From contig CM035166.1 of assembly GCA_020205615.1 (NCBI GenBank), positions 79,785,135-79,849,134 on the forward strand: 64,000 bases of DNA. Direction: 5' to 3'. A program made the translations under genes and the position numbers. The stretch is from Panax quinquefolius. Lineage: Eukaryota; Streptophyta; Magnoliopsida; Apiales; Araliaceae. The stretch's first letter is position 1, and every line of letters starts with the position of its first letter. This document shows positions 1-11,528 of the stretch, one piece after another. Under the pieces are notes generated by a model, which did not search any database, had not been told where the DNA came from, and worked only from the letters and a program-made list of their open reading frames with translations.

Positions 1-1136
1 AAAGAGGAGTACCCTGCTTAGTTATTAATTACAAACCATTGAACAAGGTCTTAGAATGGATTAAAAATTCTTCCCAACAAAGACGACCTTATCAATAAAG
101 TTAAGTAATGCCACCATTTTCAAAGAATTTGACCTTAAACCGGTTTCGCAAATTGCCATTCATCCCGATGATCAAGACAAAATAAAGATTCACCAATCCG
201 CTTGGACATTATGAATGGAATGTTCAAGCATTTGGCCTAAAAATGCTCCAAGTGAATTTCAAAATATACTAATGACATATTAAACCCTTTCACCATTTTA
301 TCGTTGTTTATATCGACGACATTCTTGTTTACTCAAAGACTATCAAGAACACGATAAACATTTAAAGTCGTTCTTCACTACTATTAAAGTAAATGGTCTT
401 GTTCTTTCTCCTTCCAAATGCAAACTGCTTTCAGTCCTAATAAGGTTTCTTGGTCTTAATATCTTCAACGGACAAGTTCAAATTTATTGAACGAGCTATT
501 CAATTCACGACAAGTTCCCAGATAAGATAACCAATAAAACCCAACCGCAGAGATTTTTCGCTCATTTCAATTATATAGCAAGTTCTACAAGAATTCAGAA
601 GATTTGCAAACCTCTTTTTCAAATAAGTTTGCAAAATAATCTTCCACCTGGATCGACATTCATACTTCGCAAATTCAACAAGTTAAAAATATGTCAAGAC
701 ATTGCCTCGCTTGGCATTTCCAATGATTCAAATTGCTCAAAATAGTTGAGACCGACGCCTCGGATATTGGATTCGGAGGCATTCTTAAACAAAATTAACA
801 TCCGATTCTCGAACAAATTGTTCGATTTCATTCCGGCGCATGGAATATTACACAATCAAAATATAGTACTATTAAAAAAGAAATTCTTTCATTAGTATTA
901 TGTATTAATAAATTTCAAAATGACTTATTAAATCAAATTTCGGTTCGTGATCGACCGTAAGTCACCAAGTACATTTTAGTAAAAGATGTTGAAAATTTAG
1001 CCTCTAAGCATTCTTTCGCTAGATGGCAAGCCTTATTAAGCATTTTTGATTTTGATATTGAATACATTAAAGGTAAAAATAATTCTATTCCTGATTTTCT
1101 TACCAGAGAATTTATTCATACAGGTACTATACAGTC
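1..1136 (+). pseudogene. Virus unit I: reverse transcriptase/RNase H, 5'-truncated by window edge
   Basis: Reverse transcriptase followed by RNase H of the pararetrovirus polyprotein, which copy pregenomic RNA into DNA. The catalytic box YIDD is readable at 309-320, followed by ILVYS. RNase H covers about 730-1125, with a TDAS first-aspartate motif near 750 and the terminal stretch EYIKGKNNSIPDFLTRE just before 1120. Frame changes occur every 50-150 bases, so no open frame exceeds a few dozen codons. The upstream part of RT lies outside the window. Identification rests on motif order and on identity with units II-IV. Confidence 0.82.
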
Positions 1137-2263
1137 ATGAGTTTCAGAGGATCATCCTCCTCTCAGGGTCCGGGTCGCCCTAGTGGCCCAAGTAATCATC
1201 CCAGAGGTACCTTAGTCCCTCACCCAAGAATCTCGGGCCTATCACCAAACAAATTTTTCTGCTCGGGACAATCCCCAAAGCCTTACAGTTCAAATTTTTT
1301 AGTAAATAAACCTCGAACCTATCGACCCATTCAAGAATCCAAAGAAAGACCTCGCTCATATCTCTCCTAATCACTCCTCTTCTCGAGCATGTGCTCAAAT
1401 GGGAAAGTTATTTGTTTCACATTGAACCCTACATGAAACCAAAAATGATCCAGCTTAAGCTTGTCACGCCCAGCTTTTTCCCTCTCCGGTTGGCATTTTC
1501 TCCAAACCGCTCCTTATAAGTCTCTTGTTTATTATAAGGACATTCTCCTTGAAACCGAAGTCAAGAATATCAAACTAATTTATGCAAACAATGATAAATC
1601 AAAAGTTCTTTATCATTCTTTGTATATTAAACAATTCCTTCAGATTTCGATTGGGGAAAACATCCTCCGATCTAATGGATCTCACTAATCATAGTTATCC
1701 TTTTTTGTTTTTATGATTATATTGAAGTTGGTATAAGGTTCTCCTTCATCGTAACGAGACCCATAGTCATTCTCGGTTTATTCAATTCGATCATAAATTC
1801 AAAAGTCCAATCCCTTATTGGTTCGCCCTTTGGTGGTATAGGCATGGTTCTACCTATGACCTCCTTCCCACCCCCTTAAGGTCCAAGTTACCCATTTTGC
1901 TAATAATAGTAAACTGCATCCAAAGAATGAGAATATTCCTCTCACTCTTCTCTTCATCAAGAAATATAAGGTTCCATGGATCCTTAAATGGCAATACGGT
2001 ATTTCTCCACCCTCTGTTGCTAGTAATTCGGCAGTTATCTCTGATCCACTCCCTCGACTTTCCCGCTTTTTCTACATCAAATGGTGGGATAAGTTCGATG
2101 TTAATGTAATCATGGTCGTTCAACAAGAATTTCGTTGCTCCTATTCCAGCCCAAATAATTCCCTACCACTCGCATGCAAAGGATTCTAAAGCCATTTCTT
2201 TAGATCCTCTTCCTCAAGTCGTAAAAAGATTTCAAAAGAATCAAAGTCAAAAACCACCCCACA
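1137..2263 (+). pseudogene. Virus unit I: downstream ORF of unknown function, 3'-truncated
   Basis: The ATG at 1137 lies about 15 bases after the last recognisable RNase H codons. The first residues (MSFRGSSSSQGPGRP) are rich in Ser, Gly, Arg and Pro. A tryptophan-rich stretch follows near 1800-1850. The copy ends abruptly near 2263, where it is joined to leader sequence of the next unit, so the coiled-coil and C-terminal part seen in units II-IV are absent. Function is unknown; the position fits the second ORF of florendovirus-like genomes, but this is an inference. Confidence 0.6.
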
Positions 2264-2270
2264 AAAAATC
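2258..2270. other. Deletion junction between virus units I and II
   Basis: Sequence matching the downstream ORF (ending ACCCCACA, compare 9050-9056) passes directly into leader sequence (AAATCATTTCATCC, compare 10186 onward). By comparison with the unit II/III boundary, about 1.1 kb is missing: the ORF C-terminus, enhancer repeats, TATA box and primer site. Only one or two bases (CA) are shared at the joint, as in end joining. Confidence 0.8.
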
Positions 2271-2444
2271 ATTTCATCCTTTATCAAGTCACCTAACTCA
2301 TCAGAGAACACCTTGTTCACCGTCAACCCTGTAAGTCTCTCAGTGAAAGCTGTGATGGGTTTTAGAACAATAGGTATGAGTCTACCTGTAAAAGAGGGTC
2401 CGAATGGAAGATAAAGAGTGAATAAAATTTTGAACTCAAGAATA
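2264..2444 (+). other. Virus unit II: remnant leader without promoter or primer site
   Basis: Non-coding leader following the deletion joint. It keeps the block around GGTATGAGTCTACC and the stretch leading to the ATG at 2445. Because the promoter and primer site are gone, this unit could not be transcribed from its own leader. Confidence 0.55.
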
Positions 2445-3602
2445 ATGAGTAGGTTATTTAGATCTAACTCCTCGCCTAGTCATATAGTCAACCTTGCAAC
2501 CTATACCGTATATAGTTAATCGTAGAAGAAAACAGCTTATGAAAATATCACCAAGTTTTACATAATCGAATATACCTGCATTTCTCCCAAAGAAATTTAT
2601 CACCAACATTTTTAGATAACTTTAAAACAGATTACAATGTTAAAACAAATGAAAAAGTCTATGCTATTAACAAAGAATATGAAAATTGTAACCTTCTTTC
2701 CTGAAGTTATTAAAAACATAGAAAAAGGGTTATAATTTCATCCACATAGGTCTAGTTCAAGTAAAGTAGCTTAAACCATTGAATATTAAAGGAATTAATT
2801 CAAGTATCTACCGCCTCGTAGATGCTAGATTTTTGAATTATTATCCAAGCATAATAAAGCTATGGAAGCTGGCCCGCACAATGGTCCTATCCATTTTAAT
2901 TGCTTTCCGACTTCACACTTAGTCTAAGTGATCAACACCTATTAAAAGCTTTAACATTAAATATTAAAACAAATAGGAGAAATTACACAAATGATCAAGG
3001 TTCTCAACCAATTGCTTTAATCTATAGAATTTATTATAAGACCATGAAGACTAATTTGAATGTCCATGCTCTTAATAAAAGCCCTAAAGATCACATCAGA
3101 TTAATTCAAAGTTCAACCAAATGATGCTAATATCCGCATCCCTAGAACAATTCTATGGAAAGATATTACATTACCAAGTCAATGGATTTTACCAAGTGAA
3201 ATACCACAAAGAAAAATTGTAGTAAACAACGAGTGAACATTGAAAACATAAGGCAATTTTTTCGATGGAACTGCCAAAGTTAGCTTTGAACGCTCTAGAA
3301 GACCCAATTATTATAGAAGACTATTCTAGTTCTTCACCTTCCTTCTATGAATCTACCTAGAAGAGATTCTCAAGTCCTTCAAGAACCCTTCTATAAGAGA
3401 CATTAAGTTAAAAGGAATTTTAAATCAAGGTCAAGCAAGTCATCCTTGTTATTCTTGTCACCCTCGTAATTACCAAACCGAGGAAGAAAGCTCTTCTTCT
3501 CCGAATTCTTCCGAGCTTCCTACTCACCGATTTTGATGTTCCAATTAATAATCAATTAAGAGTCATTAAGAAAGAATTTGTGTTAGATCGATTAATCTTG
3601 TG
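2445..3602 (+). pseudogene. Virus unit II: movement protein domain (30K type)
   Basis: N-terminal part of the virus polyprotein; 30K-family proteins enlarge plasmodesmata for cell-to-cell spread. A candidate first ATG is at 2445. The core is readable in pieces: a LVDARFLNYY-like block near 2812-2850, FNCFP at about 2897, and LSLSDQHLLKALTLNI in an open stretch at 2900-3124. These match the conserved core of caulimovirid movement proteins. The C-terminal part (3230-3600) is Ser- and charge-rich with a CYSC pair. Several frameshifts and internal stops break it. The same TGA that ends the frame near 3602 exists in units III and IV. Confidence 0.7.
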
Positions 3603-6000
3603 AATGATTTTAACTCCAAGTCTAATAAAATTAAAAGACATCAATTTAGAAAAAATCACCCAACCGAGAAAGAAAGAGATAAAATTGTCAATAAATGGAA
3701 GAAATTTATTAATAGTGAAAAATTAATATTACCTTCTATGATTGGTATGAAAAGATCAATTTAAATGCAATGTTATAACTAAAACTCAACGGGTCAAGAG
3801 AAGACAAGTCTAAGGTCTCGCCTAGTCACCCACCCTTAGAATCTGGTCTTAATTTCAAAGAAAAATACTTCAAAGAATTAAACAAACCCATTTAAAATCT
3901 CTAATGGAATTAATGATGATAAAAAAATCATCGAACAATTAAATTTTAGTAACTAATACCTAGCAAATCAGAGGAAAAAAGCTAGACAGATCAAGAAAAA
4001 TTTGAAGAAAATATAATTAAAAAACCAGAGTCAAAAATTGTTCAACCACTATTAAAGCTACCGTAAAATAGAGAAAATTAGGTTTACCTAATAAAGACGC
4101 TGATCTTACAAAGAGCTATCGATCGCTTATTTAAAAAATTAAAACAAAGATCGAACCTAAACAAGCTAAGATTATTGCTATCATCGATCGATTAACTCGA
4201 TAATGAAAGTAGAGTCATCACCGATAGTCAATCACCTACCTCATCAATATAAGATATTCAAGAACAGCTAAATAAGTTAACCGTCCATAATATTAGTGAT
4301 GACCGTAAATTGGTATTCTAGACCAACCTCCAGATTTACAATTTGAAGAGAGAAATCTAGATAAACAATTTTTTCGCTTTTGCCTAATAAAATTTATGAA
4401 TGGAATATCGATGGATTTAAGTGAACAAGAAATCCTCAATAAGTTAAATCATATGTCCATGGTAGCAAACAAACTATCTAACAAAATTCAACACTCTTAC
4501 TCAACCAGATATTGTTGAATTATCGCTAGTGGATTTACTGTGTATTCTCGTGTTCGTGGGAAAAACATCTCACCGAAGATTCTAGATTATCTATTATCCA
4601 TGCAGTTCAGTTAGACGCTGAAGGCAACCCGATTTTTGATGAAACTATCGGAATAGGGCCACCTGATGGAGTAAATACTTTGATTTATACTATAATAAAA
4701 CACTTCGTAGGAACCCCAAAGAATATCACCGAAAGAATCCACCATCACTAATAATCTCACTGTCCCACTCTAAGTGACTTTAGATGGTACAAAGATGTCT
4801 TTACTTCTAGAGTTATGATGAGAAATGACAGTAATAAACCTTTCTGGAAAGAAAAATTTGTTAATGGTTTACCGTCCTTATTTGCTCACAAAGTTCGTGA
4901 AGAACTTAGTAAAAATTTAGGCTATATTGATTATGATAATCTCACTTATAAGTACATAATCGCTATATTCAAAAGATAGGATTAAAATGTGCATTGATTT
5001 TAAGTTAGCCAAACAAGCTAGTAAAGACAAGAAAAAGCTAAATATGAGTTTAGGTATATTCTCATGAAAGCAATATGGTTTACCTCCCCGGGGCTCCTTC
5101 TAGACGAAAAGCATGTGCATAAACATATCGACTTCACAAAAGTCATAGACGCTATAAGAAAAGACGCACCATCATAAAGATAAAAATCAAGATAATTATT
5201 ATAATAAGCCCAAACCCATTAATAAAAAACATAATAAAAGAACTAAAAAATTTGATAAAAGTAAAATTGTGTGCCACAATGTGGGCAAAAGGGTATTATA
5301 AAAGTGAATGCAAAATAAAATGTAAGTTGCCCTCGCTTAAATATTAATCAAGAAGATATCGAATATATATTAGAGTTAATGAGAATAGAAAATGAAGTCA
5401 AGAATAATGAAGACTCTAATATTTCATATTCCTCCTCCGATACTAACAAATGAAAATAATTCAAGCAAAAGAGAACGATTTAAGTCACCATCTGTGCTAA
5501 TAATTGCAATGAAAATTGTCAGACTAAAAAGATTAATGTAATTAACAAAGATGATGAAGAGAGTTCTTTGTTAATCGACTTAATTAGTAAAATCACCGAT
5601 CCTAAGTTAAAAGCCCAATACACAAAAAACAGCTTAAAGATTTATTAACTAAAGATAATAGAGAAAACGATAAGTTTATTAAAGCTAAAGAGAAACCAAT
5701 TTTAGTCTTAATAAAACTTTGGAAAGATTTAAATCTCCGCTAAAGAAGTCACTCTTCCGTAATTAAATCAAGAAGTTAATAAATTAAAGAAAGAAATTGC
5801 TAATTTAAAATATAAGTCTCTATTCTAAGAAAAGATTTAGATAAAAAGCCCGATCTTCAGATCAACGATTCCTCATCCAAAGGATGAAGATCACGATGAA
5901 CCGTAATCATCTCGGTACTAAAGATATTTTCGCATTTATTTATTCAAGGTCTTTCACTTAAAAGAATTAAAGACATCACCATTCGTAAATGGTATGTTTT
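3603..6000 (+). pseudogene. Virus unit II: coat protein region with zinc knuckle
   Basis: Capsid protein region. A lysine-rich start (3600-3770) is followed by a low-complexity acidic/basic linker. The capsid core is at about 4380-4960 and contains FVNGLPSLFAHKVREEL (near 4857-4907), a block typical of caulimovirid coat proteins. A basic stretch and a CCHC-like knuckle follow near 5271-5311, where the first half is damaged (the bases encoding the second Cys differ from units III and IV). A Lys/Asp-rich spacer runs to about 6000. Multiple frameshifts; not translatable as one protein. Confidence 0.72.
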
Positions 6001-6480
6001 ATTAACCTAGTTGTGGATAAAACTTTTCAATACAATACCATCATCGCTTGGTAGATACAAAAAAAAGTATTTAAATCAGATCCGTGAAGGTCTAATCCCA
6101 ACTAAATATTATTAAAAAAAACCAAAGGAAAATTGAATTCAATTTAATGGTAGTCAAATGGAAATAAAATATAAATTACCTAAAGTACATATTTGTCAAG
6201 ATAATATGTGTTTCAAAACATCCTTTGTTTTGATTCGCAATCTTACGAGATAAAATTATTTTGGGTTTACCATTTATATACTTATTATACCCATTTACAA
6301 CTAGTAATGAAGGATTAACTCGTAAACATTTAGGAAAGAAAATAACATTTAAATTTCTTATTAAACTAAAAGAAAGAGATTTAAAATACATTCAAGAAGA
6401 ATCCATTTCTAAATCATCAATTTAATAAATCAGAATTCACACATTTGAATTTCTTAAAGAAGAAATCAAATATAAAAGAA
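6001..6480 (+). pseudogene. Virus unit II: aspartic protease region
   Basis: Retropepsin-like region between coat protein and RT. The flap-distal motif of the ILG-x-PF type is seen in a broken frame near 6255-6290 (compare ILGLPFIYLLYPF in unit IV). The catalytic Asp-Thr/Ser-Gly box could not be identified with confidence in any unit, so the call depends on position and on the ILGLPF motif. Confidence 0.5.
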
Positions 6481-7934
6481 TCAAGAACAACTTCAAAATA
6501 AAGAGGTTTCGTTAAAAATCAAGAATTAAAACCTACATGAAGCATAACCTTTGTTTCGATTCTCCCAACGCCTTTGGGCATAGAAAAACATATGGTTAGG
6601 CTTCCTTATGCTAAGGAATTCAAAGAACATTTAATTCCTACTAAGGCTAGCCTATTCAAATGAGTCATGAACAAATGGAGTTATGTAAAATGAAATCAAT
6701 GATCTCCTCAATAAAGGATTAATTAAACACAAGAAATCCCTTGGTCTTGCTTCTCGCTTTTTTTATGTCAATAATGAAGGTAAAAAGAAAGAGGTGTAAA
6801 ATTCTGCTTAGTTATTAATTACAAACCATCGAACAAGGTCTTAGAATGGATTAAAAATTCTTCCCAATAAAGACGACCTTATCAATAAAGTTAAGTAATG
6901 CCACCATTTTCAAAGAATTGACCTTAAACCGGCTTCGCAAATTGCCATTCATCCCGATGATCAAGATAAAATAAAGATTCACCAATCCGCTTGGACATTA
7001 TGAATGGAATGTTCAAGCATTTGGCTAAAAAATGCTCCAAGTGAATTTCAAAATATACTCAATGACATATTAAACCCTTTCACCATTTTATCGTTGTTTA
7101 TATCGATTTACATTCTTTGTTTACTCAAAGACTATCAAGAACACGAAAACATTTAAAGTCGTTCTTCACTACTATTAAAGTAAATGGTCTTGTTTTTTCT
7201 CCTTCCAAATGCAAAATTGCTTTCAGTCCTAATAAGGTTTCTTGGTCTTAATATCTTCAACGGACAAGTTCAAATTTTATCGAACGAGCTATTCAATTCA
7301 CCGACAAGTTCCCGTATAAGATAACCAATAAAACCCAACCGCAGATTTTTTCGCTCATCAATTATATAGCAAGTTCTACAAGAATTCAGAAGATTTGCAA
7401 ACCTCTTTTTCAAATAAGCTTTGTAAAATAATCTTCCACCTGGATCGACATTCATACTTCGCAATTCAACAAGTTAAAAATATGTCAAGACATTGCTCGC
7501 TTTGGCATTTCCAATGATTCAAATTGCTCAAAAATTGTTGAGACCGACGCCAGAGATATTGGATTCTGAGGCATTCTTAAACAAAAATTAACATCCGATT
7601 CTCTAACAAATTGTTCGATTTCATTCCTGCCAAGCATGGAATACTACACAATCAAAATATAGTACTATTAAAAAGAAATTTTTTCATTAGTATTATGTAT
7701 TAATAAATTTCAAAATGACTTATTAAATCGTAAATTTCGGTTCGTGATCGACCGCAAGTCACCCAAGTACATTTTAGTAAAAGATGTTGAAAATTTAGCC
7801 TCTAAGCATTCTTTTCGCTAGATGGCAAGCTTTATTAAGCATTTTTGATTTTGATATTGAATACATTAAAGGTAAAAATAATTCTATTCCCGATTTTCTT
7901 ACCAGAGAATTTATTCATATGTGTACTATATACC
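6481..7934 (+). pseudogene. Virus unit II: reverse transcriptase/RNase H
   Basis: Polymerase region, complete in extent. The bases of the YIDD box differ from units I and IV at 7104-7111: GACGAC has become GATTTAC, which shifts the frame inside the active site. RNase H covers 7540-7915 and retains the D-E-D type motif order and the terminal EYIKGKNNSIPDFLTRE (ending near 7911). Frame changes are numerous. Confidence 0.8.
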
Positions 7935-9570
7935 ATGAAGTTTCAGAGGATCATCCTCCTCTCGTGGTCCGGGTCGCCCCTAAGTGGCCCAAGTAATCAT
8001 CCCAGAGGTACCTTAGTCCCTCACCCAAGAATAACTCTGGCCTATCACCAAACAAATTTTCTGCTCTGGGACAATCCCCAAGCCATACAGCCAAATTTTA
8101 GTAAATAAACCCGAACCTATCGACCCATTCAAGAATCCAAAGAAAGACCTCGCGCTCAGCATCTCCTAGTCACTCCTCTTCCGAGCATGTGCTCAAATGG
8201 GAAAGTTATTTGTTTCACATCGAACCCTACATGAAACCAAAAATGATCCAGCTTAAGCTTGTCGCCCAGCTTTTTTCCTCCCGTCAGCATTTTCCTCCAA
8301 ACCGCACCTTATAAGTCTCTTGTTTATTATAAGGACATTCTTCTGAAACCGAAGTCAAGAATATCAAACTAATTTATGCAAACAATGATAAATCAAAAGT
8401 TCTTTATCATTCTTTCAGATATTAAACAATTCCTTCAGATTGATTGGGGAAAACATCCTCCGATCTAATGGATCTCTCTAATCATAGTTATCCTTTTTGT
8501 TTTTATGATTATATCAAGTTCGGTATAAGGTTCTCCTTCATCGTAACGAGACCCATAGTCATTCCCCGGTTTATTCAATTCGATCATAAATTCAAAAGTC
8601 CAATCCCTTATTGGTTCGCCCTTTGGTGGTATAGGTATGGTTCTACCTACGACCTCCTTCCCCACCCCTTAAGGTCCAAGTTACCCATTTTGCTAATAAT
8701 AGTAAACTGATCCAAAGAATGAGAACATTCCTCTCACTCTTCTCTTCATCAAGAAATATAAGGTTCCATGGATCCTTAAATGGCAATACGGTATTTCTCC
8801 GCCTCTCCGCTGCTAGTAATTCAAATAGCTATCTCCGATCCACTCCTCGACTTTCCCGCTTTTTCTACATCAAATGGTGGGATAAGTTCGATGTTAACAG
8901 TAATCATGGTCGTTCAACAAGAATTTCCTGCTGTCCTATTCCAGCCCAAATATTTCCCAACCACTGTGCAAAGGATTCTAAAGCCATTTCTTTAGATCCT
9001 CTTCCTCAAGTCGTAAAAAGATTTCAAAAGAATCAAAGTCAAAACCAAACCCCACAGATCCTCCTGCTCCCTCAGAGATATCCGATTTCAAGGATTGTCT
9101 CCTAAGTGAGTTAAAACTTATCGCCCAAGCCCTCAATAAAAGAATTGATGAGTTACACGAAGAAGCCTCAGCACTCCTCGCCTTCTTCCCAAAATGACTC
9201 GCTTAGCTAATTTGCAGAAGATGATGGTCTCAGACGAATTCTATGGCACCATCAACCTTCAGATGCTCAGACCCATTTGCTCGACATTCTACTGCTCACC
9301 CATTTATCGCTCACCGCCGCCAGCCCATCGTCAGACTCCAAGACTCGCCCATCACTCAATCATCGCTCATCATTCCCAATCGCCAATCATCGTTCTAAGA
9401 CTCCCGCAGCCCAATGGGCCATCGCTCAGATAATCACTATTCCTAAGACTGCCCTACAACCATTTATCGCTCGCTCACCACCAAATTAAAGTAGCTCAAC
9501 AAAAAAAAAGAGGCTCTTTTTCCACCGAAAAGCAGAGTCGAAGTCAAAAAAGTTTTACCAAAAGCATCTG
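7935..9570 (+). pseudogene. Virus unit II: downstream ORF of unknown function
   Basis: ATG at 7935, 20-25 bases after the RNase H end. Regions in order: an Arg/Ser/Gly/Pro-rich head; a middle with conserved aromatic residues (FDHKFKSPIPYW near 8580-8620, open in 8444-8710); a heptad-like helix in the stretch at 9100-9230 (KLIAQALNKRIDELHEE in frame); and a Ser/His/Pro/Gln-rich tail to about 9550. A single C inserted in the head (GCCCCTAAG) shifts the frame relative to unit IV. No domain with a known activity was recognised. Confidence 0.6.
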
Positions 9571-9613
9571 TAATAGTCAAAAGTTAGCACTGCTCATCTA
9601 CAAATGTCATTCT

Positions 9614-9780
9614 GCATTTTTTTTTTGCTTTTACTTTTTTTACCTTCACTTTACTTTTTTTTTTTTTACTTTTACTTTTACTTTAGTAATTCACTTTTAC
9701 CTAAGTGAAATGTTTTTTACTTTTGCTTTTACTTTAGTAATTCACTTTTACCTAAGTGAAATGTTTTTTACTTTACCCAA
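9614..9780 (+). promoter_or_regulatory. Virus promoter enhancer-like tandem repeats (end of unit II)
   Basis: Two copies of a 51-bp unit preceded by a T-rich run of CTTTTACTTTT words. Each unit holds the dyad CACTTTTACCTAAGTG (9692-9707 and 9743-9758), in which CACTT and AAGTG are inverted around six bases. The repeats end 30-40 bases before the TATA box, the position of upstream enhancers in caulimovirid promoters. Confidence 0.7.
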
Positions 9781-9810
9781 GTAAATGTAAATAGCTTCCC
9801 TTTCCGTTTC

Positions 9811-9819
9811 TATAAAAGG
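9811..9819 (+). promoter_or_regulatory. Virus pregenomic RNA promoter TATA box (end of unit II)
   Basis: TATAAAAGG follows the enhancer-like repeats and precedes the primer site by about 290 bases. It is conserved in the other two intergenic regions. Transcription would start near 9845 and run into unit III. Confidence 0.75.
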
Positions 9820-10105
9820 AAGGCGAAGTTTCATTTGGCAGATCAAGTTTTCAAACCTCAAAAGACTCGAGCTCTCTCTCGTATAAATCTTTGGTTTCTA
9901 CCGATCACCTTACTTAACCCCTCTTCTCCACTTCTAGTTAAATGTTTTAAATTTGTAAGTTCTTGTTTTATTTTCAGCTCATAGTTTGTACATAGTATGA
10001 ATCAATAATATAATTCAGCTTATTTATTTATAAAACTCAGATTTGATCTGTACGCGCTTCTCTGTTCTTCTCTTTTTCTCCTTCTCTTCTTCTTCCTTCC
10101 CCAAA

Positions 10106-10119
10106 TGGTATCGTGAGCT
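10106..10119 (+). promoter_or_regulatory. Virus minus-strand primer site (tRNA-Met), start of unit III
   Basis: TGGTATC then GTGAGCTC. The first seven bases match the complement of the initiator tRNA-Met 3' end, used by all caulimovirids to prime reverse transcription. The following bases deviate from the usual AGAGC by an extra GT-like change; the corresponding site at 18045 reads TGGTATCAGAG. Confidence 0.75.
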
Positions 10120-10368
10120 CAAGTATCTTCTCTCTAAATGACCAAGAAGAAGATCTGTTAATTTGTTTCATTAAAACTGCTTTTCAAAAATCATTTCATC
10201 CTTTATCAAGTCACCTAACTTCATCAGAGAACACCTTGTTCGGCCGTCAACCCTAGGTAAGTCTCAGTAGTGAGCAAGTGATGGGTTTTAGAACAATAGG
10301 TATGAGTCTACCCAAAAGAGGGTCCGAATGGAAGATAAAGAGTGAATAAAATTTTGAACTCAAGAATA
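10120..10368 (+). other. Virus unit III: leader
   Basis: Non-coding leader between primer site and the candidate first ATG at 10369. It contains several short upstream ATGs (for example in GATGGGTTTTAG near 10277), as expected for pararetrovirus leaders, which are translated by shunting or reinitiation. No strong stem could be verified by eye. Confidence 0.5.
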
Positions 10369-11528
10369 ATGAGTAGGTTATTTAGATCTAACTCCTCGCC
10401 TAGTCATAGTCAACCTGCAACCTATACCGTATATAGTTAATCGTGAAGAAAAAAAGCTTATGAAAATATCACCAAGTTTTACATAATCGAATATACCCTT
10501 AATTTCTCCCAAAGAAATTTATCACCAACATTTTTAGATAACTTTAAAACAGATTATAATGTTAAAACAAATGAAAAAGTCTATGCTATTAACAAAGAAT
10601 ATGAAAATTGTAACCTTCTTTCCCCTGAAGTTATTAAAAACATAGAAAAAAGGGTTATAATTTCATCCACATAGGTCTAGTTCAAGTAAAGAAGCTTAAA
10701 CCATTGAATATTAAAGGAATTAATTCAAGTATCTACCGCCTCGTAGATGCTAGATTTTTGAATTATTATCCAAGCATAATAAAGCTATGGAGAAGCCACC
10801 GCATAATGGTCCTATCCATTTTAATTGCTTTCCGACTTCACACTTAGTCTAAGTGATCAACACCTATTAAAAGCTTTAACATTAAATATTAAAAAAAAAC
10901 AGGAGAAATTACACAAATGATCAAGGTTCTCAACCAATTGCTTTAATCTATAGAATTTATTATAAGACCATGAAGACTAATTTGAATGTCCATGCTCTTA
11001 ATAAAAGCCCTAAAGATCACATCAGATTAATTCAAAGTTCAACCAAATGATGCTAATATCCGCATCCCTAGAACAATTCTATGGAAAGATATTACATTAC
11101 CAAGTCAATGGATTTTACCAAGTGAAATACCACAAAGAAATTTCAGTAGTAAACAACGAGTGAACATTGAAAACATAAGGCATTTTTTCGATGGAACTGC
11201 CAAAGTTAGCTTTGAACGTTCTAGAAGACCAGTTATTATAGAAGATTATTCTAGTTCTTCAGCTCCTTCTATGAATCTACCTAGAAGAGATTCTGAAGTC
11301 CTTAGTAACCCTTCTATAAGAGACATTAAGTTAAAAGGAATTTTAAATCAAGGTCAAGCAAGTCATCCTTGTTATTCTTGTCACCCTCAGAATTACCCAG
11401 CCGAGGAAGAAAGCTCTTCTTCTCCGACTCCTTCTGAGCTTCCTACTCAGTCTGATTTTGATGTTCCAATTAATAATCAATTAAGAGTCATTAAGAAAGA
11501 ATTTGTGTTAGATCGATTAATCTTGTGA
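10369..11528 (+). pseudogene. Virus unit III: movement protein domain
   Basis: Best preserved at its C-terminal end: an open stretch at 11160-11528 (122 codons) with a Ser-rich segment, a CYSC pair near residue 80 and an acidic Glu/Ser run. The core (10480-11100) has the DAR and FNCFP blocks seen in unit II but is shifted several times; an A-run of about nine bases near 10891-10900 is one clear frame-breaker. It ends in a TGA (11526-11528) that overlaps the next frame, in which the coat region is open. Confidence 0.72.

Noticed and set aside
10106..10119. tRNA gene signal at TGGTATC sites
   Set aside because: Only the 3' terminal complement of tRNA-Met is present; no cloverleaf. These are primer sites.
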